Positions 45,601-53,710 of a stretch of DNA of 64,000 nucleotides are shown here, in pieces. Made by a program: the position numbers and the translations under genes. Origin of the DNA: Perspicuibacillus lycopersici. Its GTDB lineage: Bacteria; Bacillota; Bacilli; Bacillales; Caldibacillaceae. Numbering within the stretch: the first letter of the stretch is position 1; each line of letters opens with the position of its first letter. The notes under the pieces are model-generated. The model was given only the letters and a program-made list of their open reading frames with translations, made no database searches and was not told the DNA's origin. The stretch covers positions 1 to 64,000 of the forward strand of contig NZ_JAOUSF010000002.1 of the NCBI RefSeq assembly GCF_025660475.1. Direction: 5' to 3'.

Positions 45601-47156
45601 AAATGTGGGACAAAACGCTTTTTATCTTTATCCTCGTTTAGTTCTCTATCCCGCAAAAGCTCATAAATTGAGGATAATAACTGATCCCTCGTTGCTTCGT
45701 TATAGACGAAACCTTTGGCGAACATATGTGGTAGTTGAAAATGCGGGAGCCAGCGCATCCATTCCCAATCCTTATATTCCTCCTCATGGAAAATAGCAAC
45801 AAAACGAACGTCATGATAGCTATGGAAAAATGCCAATTGGCCAATCAACTGATGAATCTCATTTTTTACTATTGCTGGTTTCCCAATTAATCCGACAGCT
45901 CCTGTTCGAATTTCAATCGATAATGGAACATTCTCTACTTTTTTATAAACATTTACCAGTGTATGAAAATCCTCAATCAATTCATCAGTTTCACGTGCAC
46001 CTGAGTCTTCATTACCAACTGCCACATCATAAGTAGCTGGAATATTTGCTCGACCAATACGTACCGTTAGGAAATCAAAGCTATCCAAAGACCGTTCCCA
46101 AATTCTTTCACTTATTTGCGCTGTTAAATATTTCATTTGTTCAAAAGATGGATAATGATAATAGAGAATTTTCTTTTGCTCAGATGCTAATTTTTGAAGC
46201 TCTTCTCGTTTTCTTTTTAAATATGCTGAGTATAATCGAATTCTTTTTTCATTCTCGCGCTTCCTATTCCCTTGTTCCTTAAAGTATTGAACAGTGGAAG
46301 TAACAATTGTTGTCATAAACATAACAACTGATATAATCATAAATAATCCACGCGGTTGAATTAATGCAATTCCTCCCATTACCAATAGCATAATTAATGG
46401 GGGTAAAATAATTAATAACAGTCCACGCTGATTTCCTTCTCTCGCCTGATGTGGAAAGGATAGGTTGATTTTCTCATCCGGAAGCTCATACACCATTCGC
46501 GGGGTTCTTCGATAATCTGGATATTTTTTTCTCATTTCCGATGTCGGTTTTGCTGCCCTTGGCAAAATTGAAGTGTATTGTTGTGCACTTGTTATCGATA
46601 ACAAATCATTCTCCATGATATGTATAGTTAAAAACTGCCAAAAAATGATATCACCATTTTCAATAAACGTTGGTTCCTTTACCGACTTTCCATTTACATA
46701 TAGGCTTCTGGAAATTTCCGGGAATACCAGCCACTGGTCCTTTTCTCGAATAAGCGTAAAGGTTGTGTCCGCATCGCCTGTTATGCTAGAGCCGTTTTGT
46801 TGGATATGTGCATGTGAATTACCTTTTGAAAAAATAATCTCATCATTATTTCCGATATAATAGACTTTCTCCTTTTGTTCTGATGCAAAATAATAAAGTG
46901 TGACGAATTCCTCAGAACGTACTTTAATATCCATTGGCTCATGATTTTGAAGCTTTCCAAGAAATTGATTCCCATAATAAATAGCAAATGAGTTCGTATT
47001 TTCATCTCCGATTGCCTCAATAACACCACTTTCAAATGTAATGGAACGGATTGTAATGGTGTCATTTACTTGATTACCAATGGTTACTGGTCGATGTATA
47101 CTTTGTATATTTACTTGCTGATAGGTTTCTTTATAAAACACCCAAATCGTACCCAT
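42687..47156 (-). CDS. essC: Type VII secretion ATPase EssC (YukBA-like)
   Basis: The 1489-residue FtsK/SpoIIIE-family motor, similar in length to S. aureus EssC (~1480). Two N-terminal FHA-like domains (~1-180) precede a membrane hairpin (~240-285), then three ATPase domains. D1/D2 Walker A GTTGSGKSEF lies near 680 with Walker B FLLIDYKGGG; the second, GTSGYGKSTT, is near 1010; the third, GPGQKGKT, is near 1295 and lacks the usual GxxGxGKT/S spacing. The extreme C-terminus after D3 differs between strains in Staphylococcus and helps to select effectors. AGGAGCGG precedes the ATG. Confidence 0.96.
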   Translation of the reverse strand: MGTIWVFYKETYQQVNIQSIHRPVTIGNQVNDTITIRSITFESGVIEAIGDENTNSFAIYYGNQFLGKLQNHEPMDIKVRSEEFVTLYYFASEQKEKVYYIGNNDEIIFSKGNSHAHIQQNGSSITGDADTTFTLIREKDQWLVFPEISRSLYVNGKSVKEPTFIENGDIIFWQFLTIHIMENDLLSITSAQQYTSILPRAAKPTSEMRKKYPDYRRTPRMVYELPDEKINLSFPHQAREGNQRGLLLIILPPLIMLLVMGGIALIQPRGLFMIISVVMFMTTIVTSTVQYFKEQGNRKRENEKRIRLYSAYLKRKREELQKLASEQKKILYYHYPSFEQMKYLTAQISERIWERSLDSFDFLTVRIGRANIPATYDVAVGNEDSGARETDELIEDFHTLVNVYKKVENVPLSIEIRTGAVGLIGKPAIVKNEIHQLIGQLAFFHSYHDVRFVAIFHEEEYKDWEWMRWLPHFQLPHMFAKGFVYNEATRDQLLSSIYELLRDRELNEDKDKKRFVPHFVFIVTNRTLISEHVILEYLEGKIDGLGISTIFAAESKESLSEHIHTLVRYVNESEGDILIQQKKAIQTPFIMDEHTRENNEGFARTLLSLEHQLGLNNSIPTKVSFLELFHAKDVKDLAIGKKWKENISSKSLAVPIGLKGKEDIVELNLHEKAHGPHGLLAGTTGSGKSEFLQTYILSLAVHFHPHDVAFLLIDYKGGGMAQPFKNLPHLLGTITNIEGSKNFSMRALASIKSELKRRQRLFDQYEVNHIHDYTNLYQKGRANDPLPHLFLISDEFAELKSEEPEFIRELVSAARIGRSLGVHLILATQKPGGVVDEQIWSNARFKVALKVQDANDSKEILKNSDAANITVTGRGYLQVGNNEVYELFQSAWSGAPYLDDAVTTEDEVAIVTDLGLNPLSVVGAPALQNRVETKSEIEVVVKQIEEVQKELNIEKLPSPWLPPLKERIFTPEIREHKKLQLPIGLKDEPEKQQQSNYYYQPIEDGSIAIIGTSGYGKSTTAITLLLRMAEQLTSEEVHYYLFDFGNGALLPIRQLPHTGDYFRMEDQRKIEKFMNFLKGEMERRKQLFEQKEISNIKLYNSINQTKLPLFYVVIDNFDIVRDEYPDLETQFIQLSRDGQSLGIYLLITATRVNSVRQSLMNNLKTKITHYLMDKAEVYTVLGRVPYEIEPIPGRAIVKKDDPYLMQVFLPEKGEDDLIVLENVKKKVLLLQKQNQGGNAPISIPMLPQRLDLKELLKRISAVQNTDILLPIGLDEETVTPVFLNIQKNKHWLILGPGQKGKTNVLKVLLDRALKQKPYSIAIFDGIDRALSQLATNDLVDYLDSKEQITAWIEKVKAVCEEREKQYLAAVNNQTIDQLIFTPIIFVVDSISRLNQTIDSIIQGKLADIMKRYSHLGFSVMVAGSPNEVSKGYDPLSIELKQIRNGLLLMKKSDQSLFTFPYERKEGEIQPGFGYYVVNGNARKIQIPLV

Positions 47157-47256
47157 TTGATTCCGCTCCTAATGATAAGTTTATAATTTATATAACGTTA
47201 ATCCTTGCGACTAAATTTTGATGAAAATATATGGTATAATTTCGTTCTAACAATTA

Positions 47257-48600
47257 TTATTCTTGTAAACCTGCATCTTCCCCGCCTGTTGTATCTGATG
47301 ATGGCTGTTCAGTTACCGCCTCTTCTGCTTCGGTATTTATTTGTTCTTCTGATTCATTGACATTGGAATCCGATGGTACTTCTGAATCTGGGAGATTTCC
47401 ACTGTTTTGCTCTTCTTCAAAAGGAGCCTGTGCTTCTTCTTGTAATCTTTTTTGCTCCTCCTCAAACTCATCAATTTCCGTTTGAATAGGTGCTATTTTT
47501 TTCTGCTTTTCTTCACCTGTTAGCGAATCATCCATTTTAATTTGTTCTCGAAGTTTTAATAGCCCAAAAATAATCAATTCCTGATCTTCAAACGATCGGG
47601 CAATATCAATTGCTTCTTCATACATCCCACGTCCGATATATATCCAATATAAAAAGATTTTCGGATCGGTTTGCAGTGTAATCATATTTAAAACATTTTT
47701 CCGCTGCTCTTCTGTTAATGCCTCTTGTCTTACATAAGATAATGCAAGCTCGTACTGAACAATATAGGGCATGCCCTCTGGATTATATCTTTCCAAGCGG
47801 TCCATCACATTGCTATACTGCTGCCGTAGAAAATAGTCATTGCTTTTGACATAGGCACTTTGTTTCGGTATTTGGAAAAATATGGCATATAAACTGTACA
47901 ATAAGCTAGGGACTAAAAGAATCCCTAGTGCCAGCAATACATATCGTTGGAATTTCCATTGCTTTTTCGGAATAGTCACTAACGACTTTTCTTGTTTTTC
48001 TAAATCTAGAATCAGCTGTTGCACTATCTGTTCTAAATCAGCCATTGCTTTTGCTTGCATAATTTCATTTGCAAGCTCCGTTAGTTTCAGCGTTTGATGA
48101 AAATTTAAATATTCCTCAAATTTATATTGACCATCGATAATGGTAGCTACAATTGCCTTCAGTTGGTTAAACTGAAGCTCTTCATCCTTTTCATATGGAG
48201 GTAAGCTTTCCTTTACCCCATAGTGGTAAAAATAAGGTGTCAGACTTGCATCAAATGCAATATTTTCAGGACATATTAGCAAATGTAGCCGCTCATAAGA
48301 ATGAACTTGTACTTTTTTTATTATTTGATGTGCAAAAAAACGTCTATGGATAGCCTTCTTCTGTTTAATTTTCCGAAAATCATTCATTGTTTTAGGAAAA
48401 TGAATTATGATTTGGATTTCATCTTCTGTTGCGATGATGTCTTTTTGAAATACAGGATCTATCGTTTGGAGAAACTGAATTTCAAGAATGTCTTGCATTT
48501 TTACTTTTGTCCGTTGAAAAACAATGATAATTTCATTTTCTGTTTTGGATACAGTTGCTTCCAACTGCTTTTCTAAATACGATTGTTCCTTTTCCTTCAT
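47257..48600 (-). CDS. essB: Type VII secretion protein EssB (YukC-like)
   Basis: A 447-residue bitopic protein: a cytoplasmic pseudokinase-like domain (~1-220), one membrane helix (~222-245, YVLLALGILLVPSLLYSLYAIFF) and an extracytoplasmic helical domain, ending in an acidic, Ser/Glu-rich low-complexity tail (~395-447). EssB/YukC is a scaffold that contacts EssC in the T7b core. The start at 48600 (MKEKEQSYLEKQLE) follows AAAGGAG 8 nt upstream; the eight codons before it contain that site. Confidence 0.94.
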   Translation of the reverse strand: MKEKEQSYLEKQLEATVSKTENEIIIVFQRTKVKMQDILEIQFLQTIDPVFQKDIIATEDEIQIIIHFPKTMNDFRKIKQKKAIHRRFFAHQIIKKVQVHSYERLHLLICPENIAFDASLTPYFYHYGVKESLPPYEKDEELQFNQLKAIVATIIDGQYKFEEYLNFHQTLKLTELANEIMQAKAMADLEQIVQQLILDLEKQEKSLVTIPKKQWKFQRYVLLALGILLVPSLLYSLYAIFFQIPKQSAYVKSNDYFLRQQYSNVMDRLERYNPEGMPYIVQYELALSYVRQEALTEEQRKNVLNMITLQTDPKIFLYWIYIGRGMYEEAIDIARSFEDQELIIFGLLKLREQIKMDDSLTGEEKQKKIAPIQTEIDEFEEEQKRLQEEAQAPFEEEQNSGNLPDSEVPSDSNVNESEEQINTEAEEAVTEQPSSDTTGGEDAGLQE

Positions 48601-48646
48601 TTCAGGTGACTCCTTTGTTTTCAAGCTTCACGGACATTGCATCCTG

Positions 48647-48886
48647 TTATAATATTTCGATCCGGTCCCCGTTTGTAATACCAGCAGATATTAATGTTTT
48701 GTCACCGTTTAAGACAAGCTCCTTATTTTGAACTCGAATCCAATACCCTTCCGTTGGTGGGGTCGGAATATATTTAGCTTGCCAAATAATATGAATGAAT
48801 TTTTTGATGGAGTGGTAGTTTGATAGTCGTAAATCAAACACTTCATTTGTATAGTTTTTTAAATCCACGGTAATTTGAATATACAT
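48647..48886 (-). CDS. esaB: Type VII secretion ubiquitin-like protein EsaB (YukD-like)
   Basis: A 79-residue protein with the beta-grasp fold of YukD/EsaB (IQITVDLKN, YDLRLSNY-type strand, helix HSIKKFIHIIW, and the C-terminal GDRIEIL). It lacks the C-terminal Gly-Gly of true ubiquitin, as expected. EsaB is required for or regulates T7b activity. GAGGTGC precedes the ATG. It sits between esxA and essB. Confidence 0.95.
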   Translation of the reverse strand: MYIQITVDLKNYTNEVFDLRLSNYHSIKKFIHIIWQAKYIPTPPTEGYWIRVQNKELVLNGDKTLISAGITNGDRIEIL

Positions 48887-48970
48887 TTCGTATGCACCTC
48901 GACCTAAACTGGAAAAAAGCGCCTCATCCTAGAAGATTCAGCGCTTGAAATTCCAATCACGAATGATAGA

Positions 48971-49264
48971 TTATCCGCGAATTTGACTTGCAATTTGTTG
49001 ATCTGTATCTTCTAGGATAGATGCAGAATCATGCAATTGTTTCGACACATCCGCTAATAAAACAGCCATTTTTTCAAAGGATGGTTTTAGTTCATAGTAT
49101 TGCTGAATAAATGCTTCACTAGATGTACCTTCCCATACATCCTGTAAGTGGTTTGCCATTGTATCAAGGCGACCAATTAGTTCTGTCACATTTGAGCTTT
49201 CATTATTATACTGTCTCGATACCTCTCTTAGTTCCTCGGGTGTTAAGCGAATAACGCCTGCCAT
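48971..49264 (-). CDS. esxA: WXG100 protein EsxA (YukE-like)
   Basis: A 97-residue helical hairpin protein secreted by T7b systems. The central WEG turn (HLQDVWEGTSSEAF, W ~42) is the WXG motif, and C-terminal ILEDTDQQIA contains the expected helix with charged residues. The start at 49264 (MAGVIRLTPEEL) gives 97 residues, the same as YukE, and places GGGAGG 8 nt upstream; the ATG two codons earlier is too close to it. A 7-bp hairpin lies in the spacer to the upstream gene. Confidence 0.97.
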   Translation of the reverse strand: MAGVIRLTPEELREVSRQYNNESSNVTELIGRLDTMANHLQDVWEGTSSEAFIQQYYELKPSFEKMAVLLADVSKQLHDSASILEDTDQQIASQIRG

Positions 49265-49384
49265 TTCCATTTCCTCCCTTTAATTTCAAATTATATTAAT
49301 AACTCATTCTCACAATTTTTTATAAGAAATGAGAATTAAACATATTTAAGTAAAATGTTCTTACAAGAAGAGTTTTTACGTAGA

Positions 49385-49708
49385 CTAATCAAAGCTTTTA
49401 CGAAAGTCTTCCCATTGATTATTAACTTCGCGGATGAATCCTATTAATCTTTCTAGCTCCTCTAAAACAGCATTGCGAAAACTCCCCCCAAGATGAAATA
49501 AACATTCCCCAGCAATTGTCTGGATCATTACTTGAATATGATACATTTGCACCTGAACCTCTTGATTAAACTTATCCTTGGCTTCTATATTTCTGCTAAA
49601 ATCTTTAATTCTATTCTCATAATCTCGAATAACGGTATTTGTTTGAGCTAATACTTTAACAAACTCTTGATAAGAATCATCCATTCCAACAATGGAGTTA
49701 TAGGACAT
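49385..49708 (-). CDS. Small helical T7SS partner protein, possible effector chaperone
   Basis: A 107-residue all-helical protein (MSYNSIVGMDDSYQEFVKVL...WEDFRKSFD) with no WXG motif in the middle, no signal peptide and no membrane helix. Similar small helical proteins encoded beside LXG-type or TslA-type effectors bind the effector's helical domain and take it to EssC. That is the likely role here, from its position between the lipase and esxA and its size. The start at 49708 follows AAAGGAG at 8 nt. No named family was recognised. Confidence 0.6.
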   Translation of the reverse strand: MSYNSIVGMDDSYQEFVKVLAQTNTVIRDYENRIKDFSRNIEAKDKFNQEVQVQMYHIQVMIQTIAGECLFHLGGSFRNAVLEELERLIGFIREVNNQWEDFRKSFD

Positions 49709-49749
49709 ATCCAATACTCCTTTCTTAAGGAATCATCATAATCATCACA

Positions 49750-51105
49750 TTAAATCGGGCGGAAAAGTTTTGCTAAATAATACTCTTCCTTTTCAAAATT
49801 ATCTGTAGATTGCAGAATCTTTTCAGCCACTTTGTAAACCTGTTGATTCGTATCATTTAAGGAATGGATAAGTTCGTCTAATTTTCCTGGTTGGTAGCAA
49901 CGATATTTATGATCGATAAAATATTTATCCTTGAATGTTTCCATTCTCGAAAACCGCGGATCACTATAAGCACCTAATGCATCATAATCAATCTTGATAC
50001 GGTTTATTTCATCCTCCGCTTGATGAATCAGCTGTTGGATATTCTCATGGATTTCATCCTCTAACTGCTCTAATAATGTGCGTGCGATTTTTAAATTTGT
50101 ACTAATGGTTTCATTTAACAGCTTTGCAAAACTTGTATACCTTTTTTTATCGAACACAATCTTTTGTGTCCCGGTTATTGAATCGGAAAATTGAATCGGA
50201 TTCAGATTGAAAATGTCCCATAAGGAACCATCAACACCTTGAAATCCACCTTGAGAATGGCCATCAATAGACCCATTGATTGGACTTGGGATATCCACTT
50301 TCATCCCGTTCGGAAATCCAGCCTTTGTTGCATCCATATAATACAGGTTAAATGGTAAATCCCTTTGGAATTGCCATGCCTGTATGTATCGAAACCATCT
50401 TTCCAAACCAGCAATATCGTCTTCGTAAACTAACACATTAATATTGTCGAAATGATCCTGTTGTTTTAAATAATGGATATATCGCTTATCAATTGCAGTC
50501 GGATTAAAAGCAAAAATCTCAATATCTGGAAAAAGTAGACCGATTTGAATGGCTAACTTGCCACCGAGAGAATGTCCATTAATAACAATTTTAGTGCTGG
50601 GATATTTCTTTCTAACTTCTTCCACATATTGTTTTGCTAGCTCGCTATAATCAATCACTCGATGCTCCCCATTATTGGAAATTGTTTGGATAGCATCTGC
50701 TGCTTCAGAAAAATTCGTCCCCGTAAGTGTAATTGCAATTTCTCCGTTAGACCTATTAGGGTTTCCTCTTGCGATCGCATTCGCATGAAAACCATTTACC
50801 ATTTCAGCATCTATAGTAAATCCTTGGATTCTGCCAGATAAGGCTATTTTCTCATTCGTAAACTGTGGGACATCTGGAAGTAAAATAATACTGTCATCAT
50901 TTAAGTTCTTTCGATACGAATCTTGAATTAATTGACGCAGATTGAGCTGATCATTGATGGTGTGAATATCGGTCTCTCTTACAATTTCCTCTGCCTGATA
51001 GCTTAGCTTCATGGCAATGAATTGATGCTCTGCTGGTGTAAATGTCGTGTTAACATGAGCTCCTGAAATATCAAAATCATAATCGTTAACCTTTTGAATA
51101 TTCAT
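49750..51105 (-). CDS. Predicted type VII-secreted lipase effector (N-terminal lipase, C-terminal helical domain)
   Basis: 451 residues. The N-terminal alpha/beta-hydrolase domain (~20-300) has the nucleophile elbow GHSLGG (S179), candidate acid D229 or D230 (VYEDD) and candidate histidine H283 (DGHSQGG), all in lipase order. Residues ~322-451 form a helical, charge-rich region like LXG/WXG targeting domains. There is no signal peptide. This reversed order, with the toxin domain first, is the one reported for the S. aureus effector TslA. It lies 9 nt after a lipoprotein gene and 41 nt before the helical partner, at the head of the esx operon. Function as a secreted antibacterial lipase is inferred. 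Confidence 0.65.
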   Translation of the reverse strand: MNIQKVNDYDFDISGAHVNTTFTPAEHQFIAMKLSYQAEEIVRETDIHTINDQLNLRQLIQDSYRKNLNDDSIILLPDVPQFTNEKIALSGRIQGFTIDAEMVNGFHANAIARGNPNRSNGEIAITLTGTNFSEAADAIQTISNNGEHRVIDYSELAKQYVEEVRKKYPSTKIVINGHSLGGKLAIQIGLLFPDIEIFAFNPTAIDKRYIHYLKQQDHFDNINVLVYEDDIAGLERWFRYIQAWQFQRDLPFNLYYMDATKAGFPNGMKVDIPSPINGSIDGHSQGGFQGVDGSLWDIFNLNPIQFSDSITGTQKIVFDKKRYTSFAKLLNETISTNLKIARTLLEQLEDEIHENIQQLIHQAEDEINRIKIDYDALGAYSDPRFSRMETFKDKYFIDHKYRCYQPGKLDELIHSLNDTNQQVYKVAEKILQSTDNFEKEEYYLAKLFRPI

Positions 51106-51114
51106 CCTCCCACC

Positions 51115-51879
51115 TTATTCCACTGTGATAATTTCGAATACACCCGCTTGCTTATCCGTCGAAAAATCCTGGTACCCAACTCCGATATTATAAATTGCGG
51201 GGGGTAATGCTTTAACTTTTTCAACTAATTGAGCACTTTCCTCTTCGCTCATATTTTCCTTGAATCCAGTTATGTCAATGGTGCTTGTTAACGAATCAAA
51301 TGTCTTCCTATTTTCTTTAATATATGCACGAAATTTCTCTTGGTCTCCATTTACTTCCTTATAGGTCTTCCGGATATTCTGATTGATTTCATTTGAAATT
51401 CCAACACTCGTACGAAAGTATTTCATTTTTGCATTTGCTAAATTTGCAGGATCCGTTACACCGATTTCCGATAAATAATCAATCACTGGTTTATACTCGT
51501 TATATCTCTCCTCCATATAAAGTCTGTTAAACACATTTAGGATAAGCTGTTCCTCTTGATCTACAATCGTTAACGTATCGGGATTCCCTATTAAAACATC
51601 GGAGAATGAAGGGGTGCCTTGATATTCTATATAAATTAAAAACTCATAATCACCATTAGGATATTTTTTTGGTTCGCCAATTTTTTCAATGATTAATGCA
51701 TTCTCATCTAAATGGTACTGATTAAATAATTGCTTTACGTTTCGTTCAATTTCTTCCCGATTTTCTTCTATAAAATTACTATGATTGGCTTCCACTATGC
51801 TTCTTCCTGTCCCTGAGCATCCCATCAATGCCACCCCTCCAATCATACACAGAAGTAAAATCGTGATAGCATTCTTCAA
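51115..51879 (-). CDS. Lipoprotein, candidate immunity protein for the T7SS lipase
   Basis: A 254-residue protein with a lipoprotein signal peptide (residues ~1-21) and lipobox ALMGC (Cys21), followed by a soluble mixed alpha/beta domain exposed outside the membrane. The start is TTG with ATAGGAGGG just upstream. It is the first gene of the type VII operon and ends 9 nt before the lipase gene. TslA of S. aureus is protected against by lipoproteins placed on the outer membrane face, so an immunity role is plausible; no fold was recognised. An unrelated lipoprotein function remains possible. Confidence 0.6.
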   Translation of the reverse strand: MKNAITILLLCMIGGVALMGCSGTGRSIVEANHSNFIEENREEIERNVKQLFNQYHLDENALIIEKIGEPKKYPNGDYEFLIYIEYQGTPSFSDVLIGNPDTLTIVDQEEQLILNVFNRLYMEERYNEYKPVIDYLSEIGVTDPANLANAKMKYFRTSVGISNEINQNIRKTYKEVNGDQEKFRAYIKENRKTFDSLTSTIDITGFKENMSEEESAQLVEKVKALPPAIYNIGVGYQDFSTDKQAGVFEIITVE

Positions 51880-52428
51880 TTCCTTGCCCTCCTATGAAAA
51901 TCCCCTACGAAGCAACTCAATACATCCGAAAGCCTTTATTCATCTTTAAACTATTTCTCTATCTTTACCAAGTTCATTACAATGATCGAACGCCGGGACG
52001 AAGCTGCTTAACCTGAGAGTAATTAATCTTTCGTTAATTTGACTTTATAATATAATAATTATCCTTATAATCCAATATTAATAACGGAATTTTTCAAAAA
52101 TGATAAATAGTACCTATATTACATACAACTATAGGGAGTTAGACTTATATTTAATATGGAATTATTTCCCATTTTTTAGTTATACTTACCTAGCACCTTT
52201 CGTTTTAATGCTTTTCGTAAGATTAATTCAATAAATTAGGCTGTTTTCTAAAGGATTATTGTTATTTCATGAGAAAAGACCAAGCTAACCGAAAACAGCC
52301 ATACATTATTACTTTTGTAAGTACTCTCAAGACTACATATAATCTGGTATCGTTGGTTTTTGTGTAATCCACTGTTCAACTGTTCACTGAATTTAATTAT
52401 TCTTATGTACATTTTTACTACCATCACT
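51880..52428. other. Intergenic region upstream of the type VII operon
   Basis: A 549-bp region. It must contain the operon promoter on the minus strand, but no convincing pair of boxes was found. It contains the 62-bp palindromic element at 52239-52300. No ORF is evident. Confidence 0.4.
52239..52300. repeat. 62-bp derivative of the palindromic intergenic element
   Basis: Begins GGCTGTTTTC (52239-52248) and ends GAAAACAGCC (52291-52300), the same 10-bp terminal inverted repeat as the 358-bp element at 20477-20834. Its left ~35 bp (CTAAAGGATT...TTTCATGAGA) match that element nearly base for base. The interior has been lost. Confidence 0.85.
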
Positions 52429-52734
52429 CTAATAATTAGTAATAAAATTGCTTAGCCAAACACTGTGTAAAAATAAAATAACTGTATACATTATTGAGAC
52501 AATAGTAGAAACAGTGAAACTAATTTTTGATACTGGGATATGATGAATAAGGATCATTGTATAAATTAGAACAGATAAAATTAGTTTCATACTGATAAAG
52601 ACGGATGGATGAACTTGATAAAGAAAAGCCATGATTGGATTAGCTTCCTTAATATATCCATTCTTTAATCCAAAGTACGTAATAACCCCATCTAATAAAT
52701 TGACAATGGCTAAATAATGAAAGAGTTTTATCAA
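52429..52734 (-). CDS. DUF5658-type small membrane protein
   Basis: A ~101-residue protein with three or four membrane helices and the pattern NLLDGVITYFGLKNGYIKEANPIMAFL near the N-terminus, which is characteristic of DUF5658 proteins of unknown function. The start is uncertain: TTG at 52734 has AGGTGATTC just upstream, while GTG at 52743 would overlap that site. It is a single gene upstream of the type VII operon and read in the same direction. Confidence 0.7.
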   Translation of the reverse strand: MIKLFHYLAIVNLLDGVITYFGLKNGYIKEANPIMAFLYQVHPSVFISMKLILSVLIYTMILIHHIPVSKISFTVSTIVSIMYTVILFLHSVWLSNFITNY

Positions 52735-52818
52735 TAGAATCACCTAAGTAGTGGAACGTTTAATTCTCCCTTCATTATTCACCAAAAAATTAGCATTTAA
52801 CCTTCTAGCTGTGCTTCC

Positions 52819-53595
52819 TTACTGTCCATGAAAATTTGGCTTGCGTTTTTGGGCAAATGCTTGTAATGCTTCCAGACGATCCTTCGTAGGTATTGTTCTA
52901 GCATATGCATTTCCTTCAATTTCGAGGCCAGCCTGTAGTCCTACATTAAGTCCTTCATTTATTGCATATTTTGCTTGCTGTAAGGCAATTGGTCCATTTT
53001 GAAGCATTTCATTGGCAAATGCTAAGCAAGTGAACATTAGCTGTTCTTTTTCTGTTACTTTCATTAAGATGCCATACGATAGCGCTTCTTCCGCAGTAAT
53101 TTTTTTCGCTGTAAAAATCAACTCTTTTGCCTTTGCTTCTCCAATAATTCGCGGGAGTCGCTGTGTCCCTCCCGCTCCCGGGATGATTGCCCAACTTGTT
53201 TCTGTCAAACCCATTACCGCATCCTTCTGTGCAATTCGAAAATCGCAAGCAAGCATTAATTCAAAGCCACCGCCAAACGCATAACCATTAACTGCTGCAA
53301 TGGTTGGTTGTGGTAATTCTGCTATTTTCTGAAATACTGTCCGAATTTTGTTAACTGTGGAATGAACTTCAGCATCCGTCATCATCCCTCTCTCTTTTAA
53401 ATCAGCTCCAGAGCTAAAGGCTTTACCCCCTGCACCTGTAAAAAGAACAATACGAGTTTCGGAATCCTCGTGAATCTTTTTCACCGTTTTATCTAATTCT
53501 AATAACATCTTCCTATTCACTGCATTCAATGCAGTGGGACGATTTAATGTAATAATAGCGATACCATTTTGTTTTTCCACATAAACAGTTTCCAT
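52819..53595 (-). CDS. Enoyl-CoA hydratase/isomerase family protein
   Basis: A 258-residue crotonase-fold protein. NRPTALNAVN, AFSSGADLKERG (oxyanion loop), AAVNGYAFGGGFELMLACDFRIA and TSWAIIPGAGGTQRLPRIIG show both the oxyanion-hole glycine region and the catalytic glutamates (E in ELMLA/E in TETSW). Probably acts in fatty acid or branched-chain acyl-CoA breakdown; no other beta-oxidation gene is adjacent. The start at 53595 (METVYVEKQ) gives the family's usual length and follows GGGGTTGATAAA. Confidence 0.88.
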   Translation of the reverse strand: METVYVEKQNGIAIITLNRPTALNAVNRKMLLELDKTVKKIHEDSETRIVLFTGAGGKAFSSGADLKERGMMTDAEVHSTVNKIRTVFQKIAELPQPTIAAVNGYAFGGGFELMLACDFRIAQKDAVMGLTETSWAIIPGAGGTQRLPRIIGEAKAKELIFTAKKITAEEALSYGILMKVTEKEQLMFTCLAFANEMLQNGPIALQQAKYAINEGLNVGLQAGLEIEGNAYARTIPTKDRLEALQAFAQKRKPNFHGQ

Positions 53596-53710
53596 TTTAT
53601 CAACCCCGTTAACTAAATATTTCATTTTACTATTGAAATTACCCCAAAAAGCGAATATTATAGGAAAGGTGTTTTTAATTGTTCGTTTTTATTTTTAGGA
53701 GGCATACAAC

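Noticed and set aside
53626-53710. Purine riboswitch before the NCS2 permease
   Set aside because: Only 85 bp separate the genes and the conserved purine-aptamer loops are absent.
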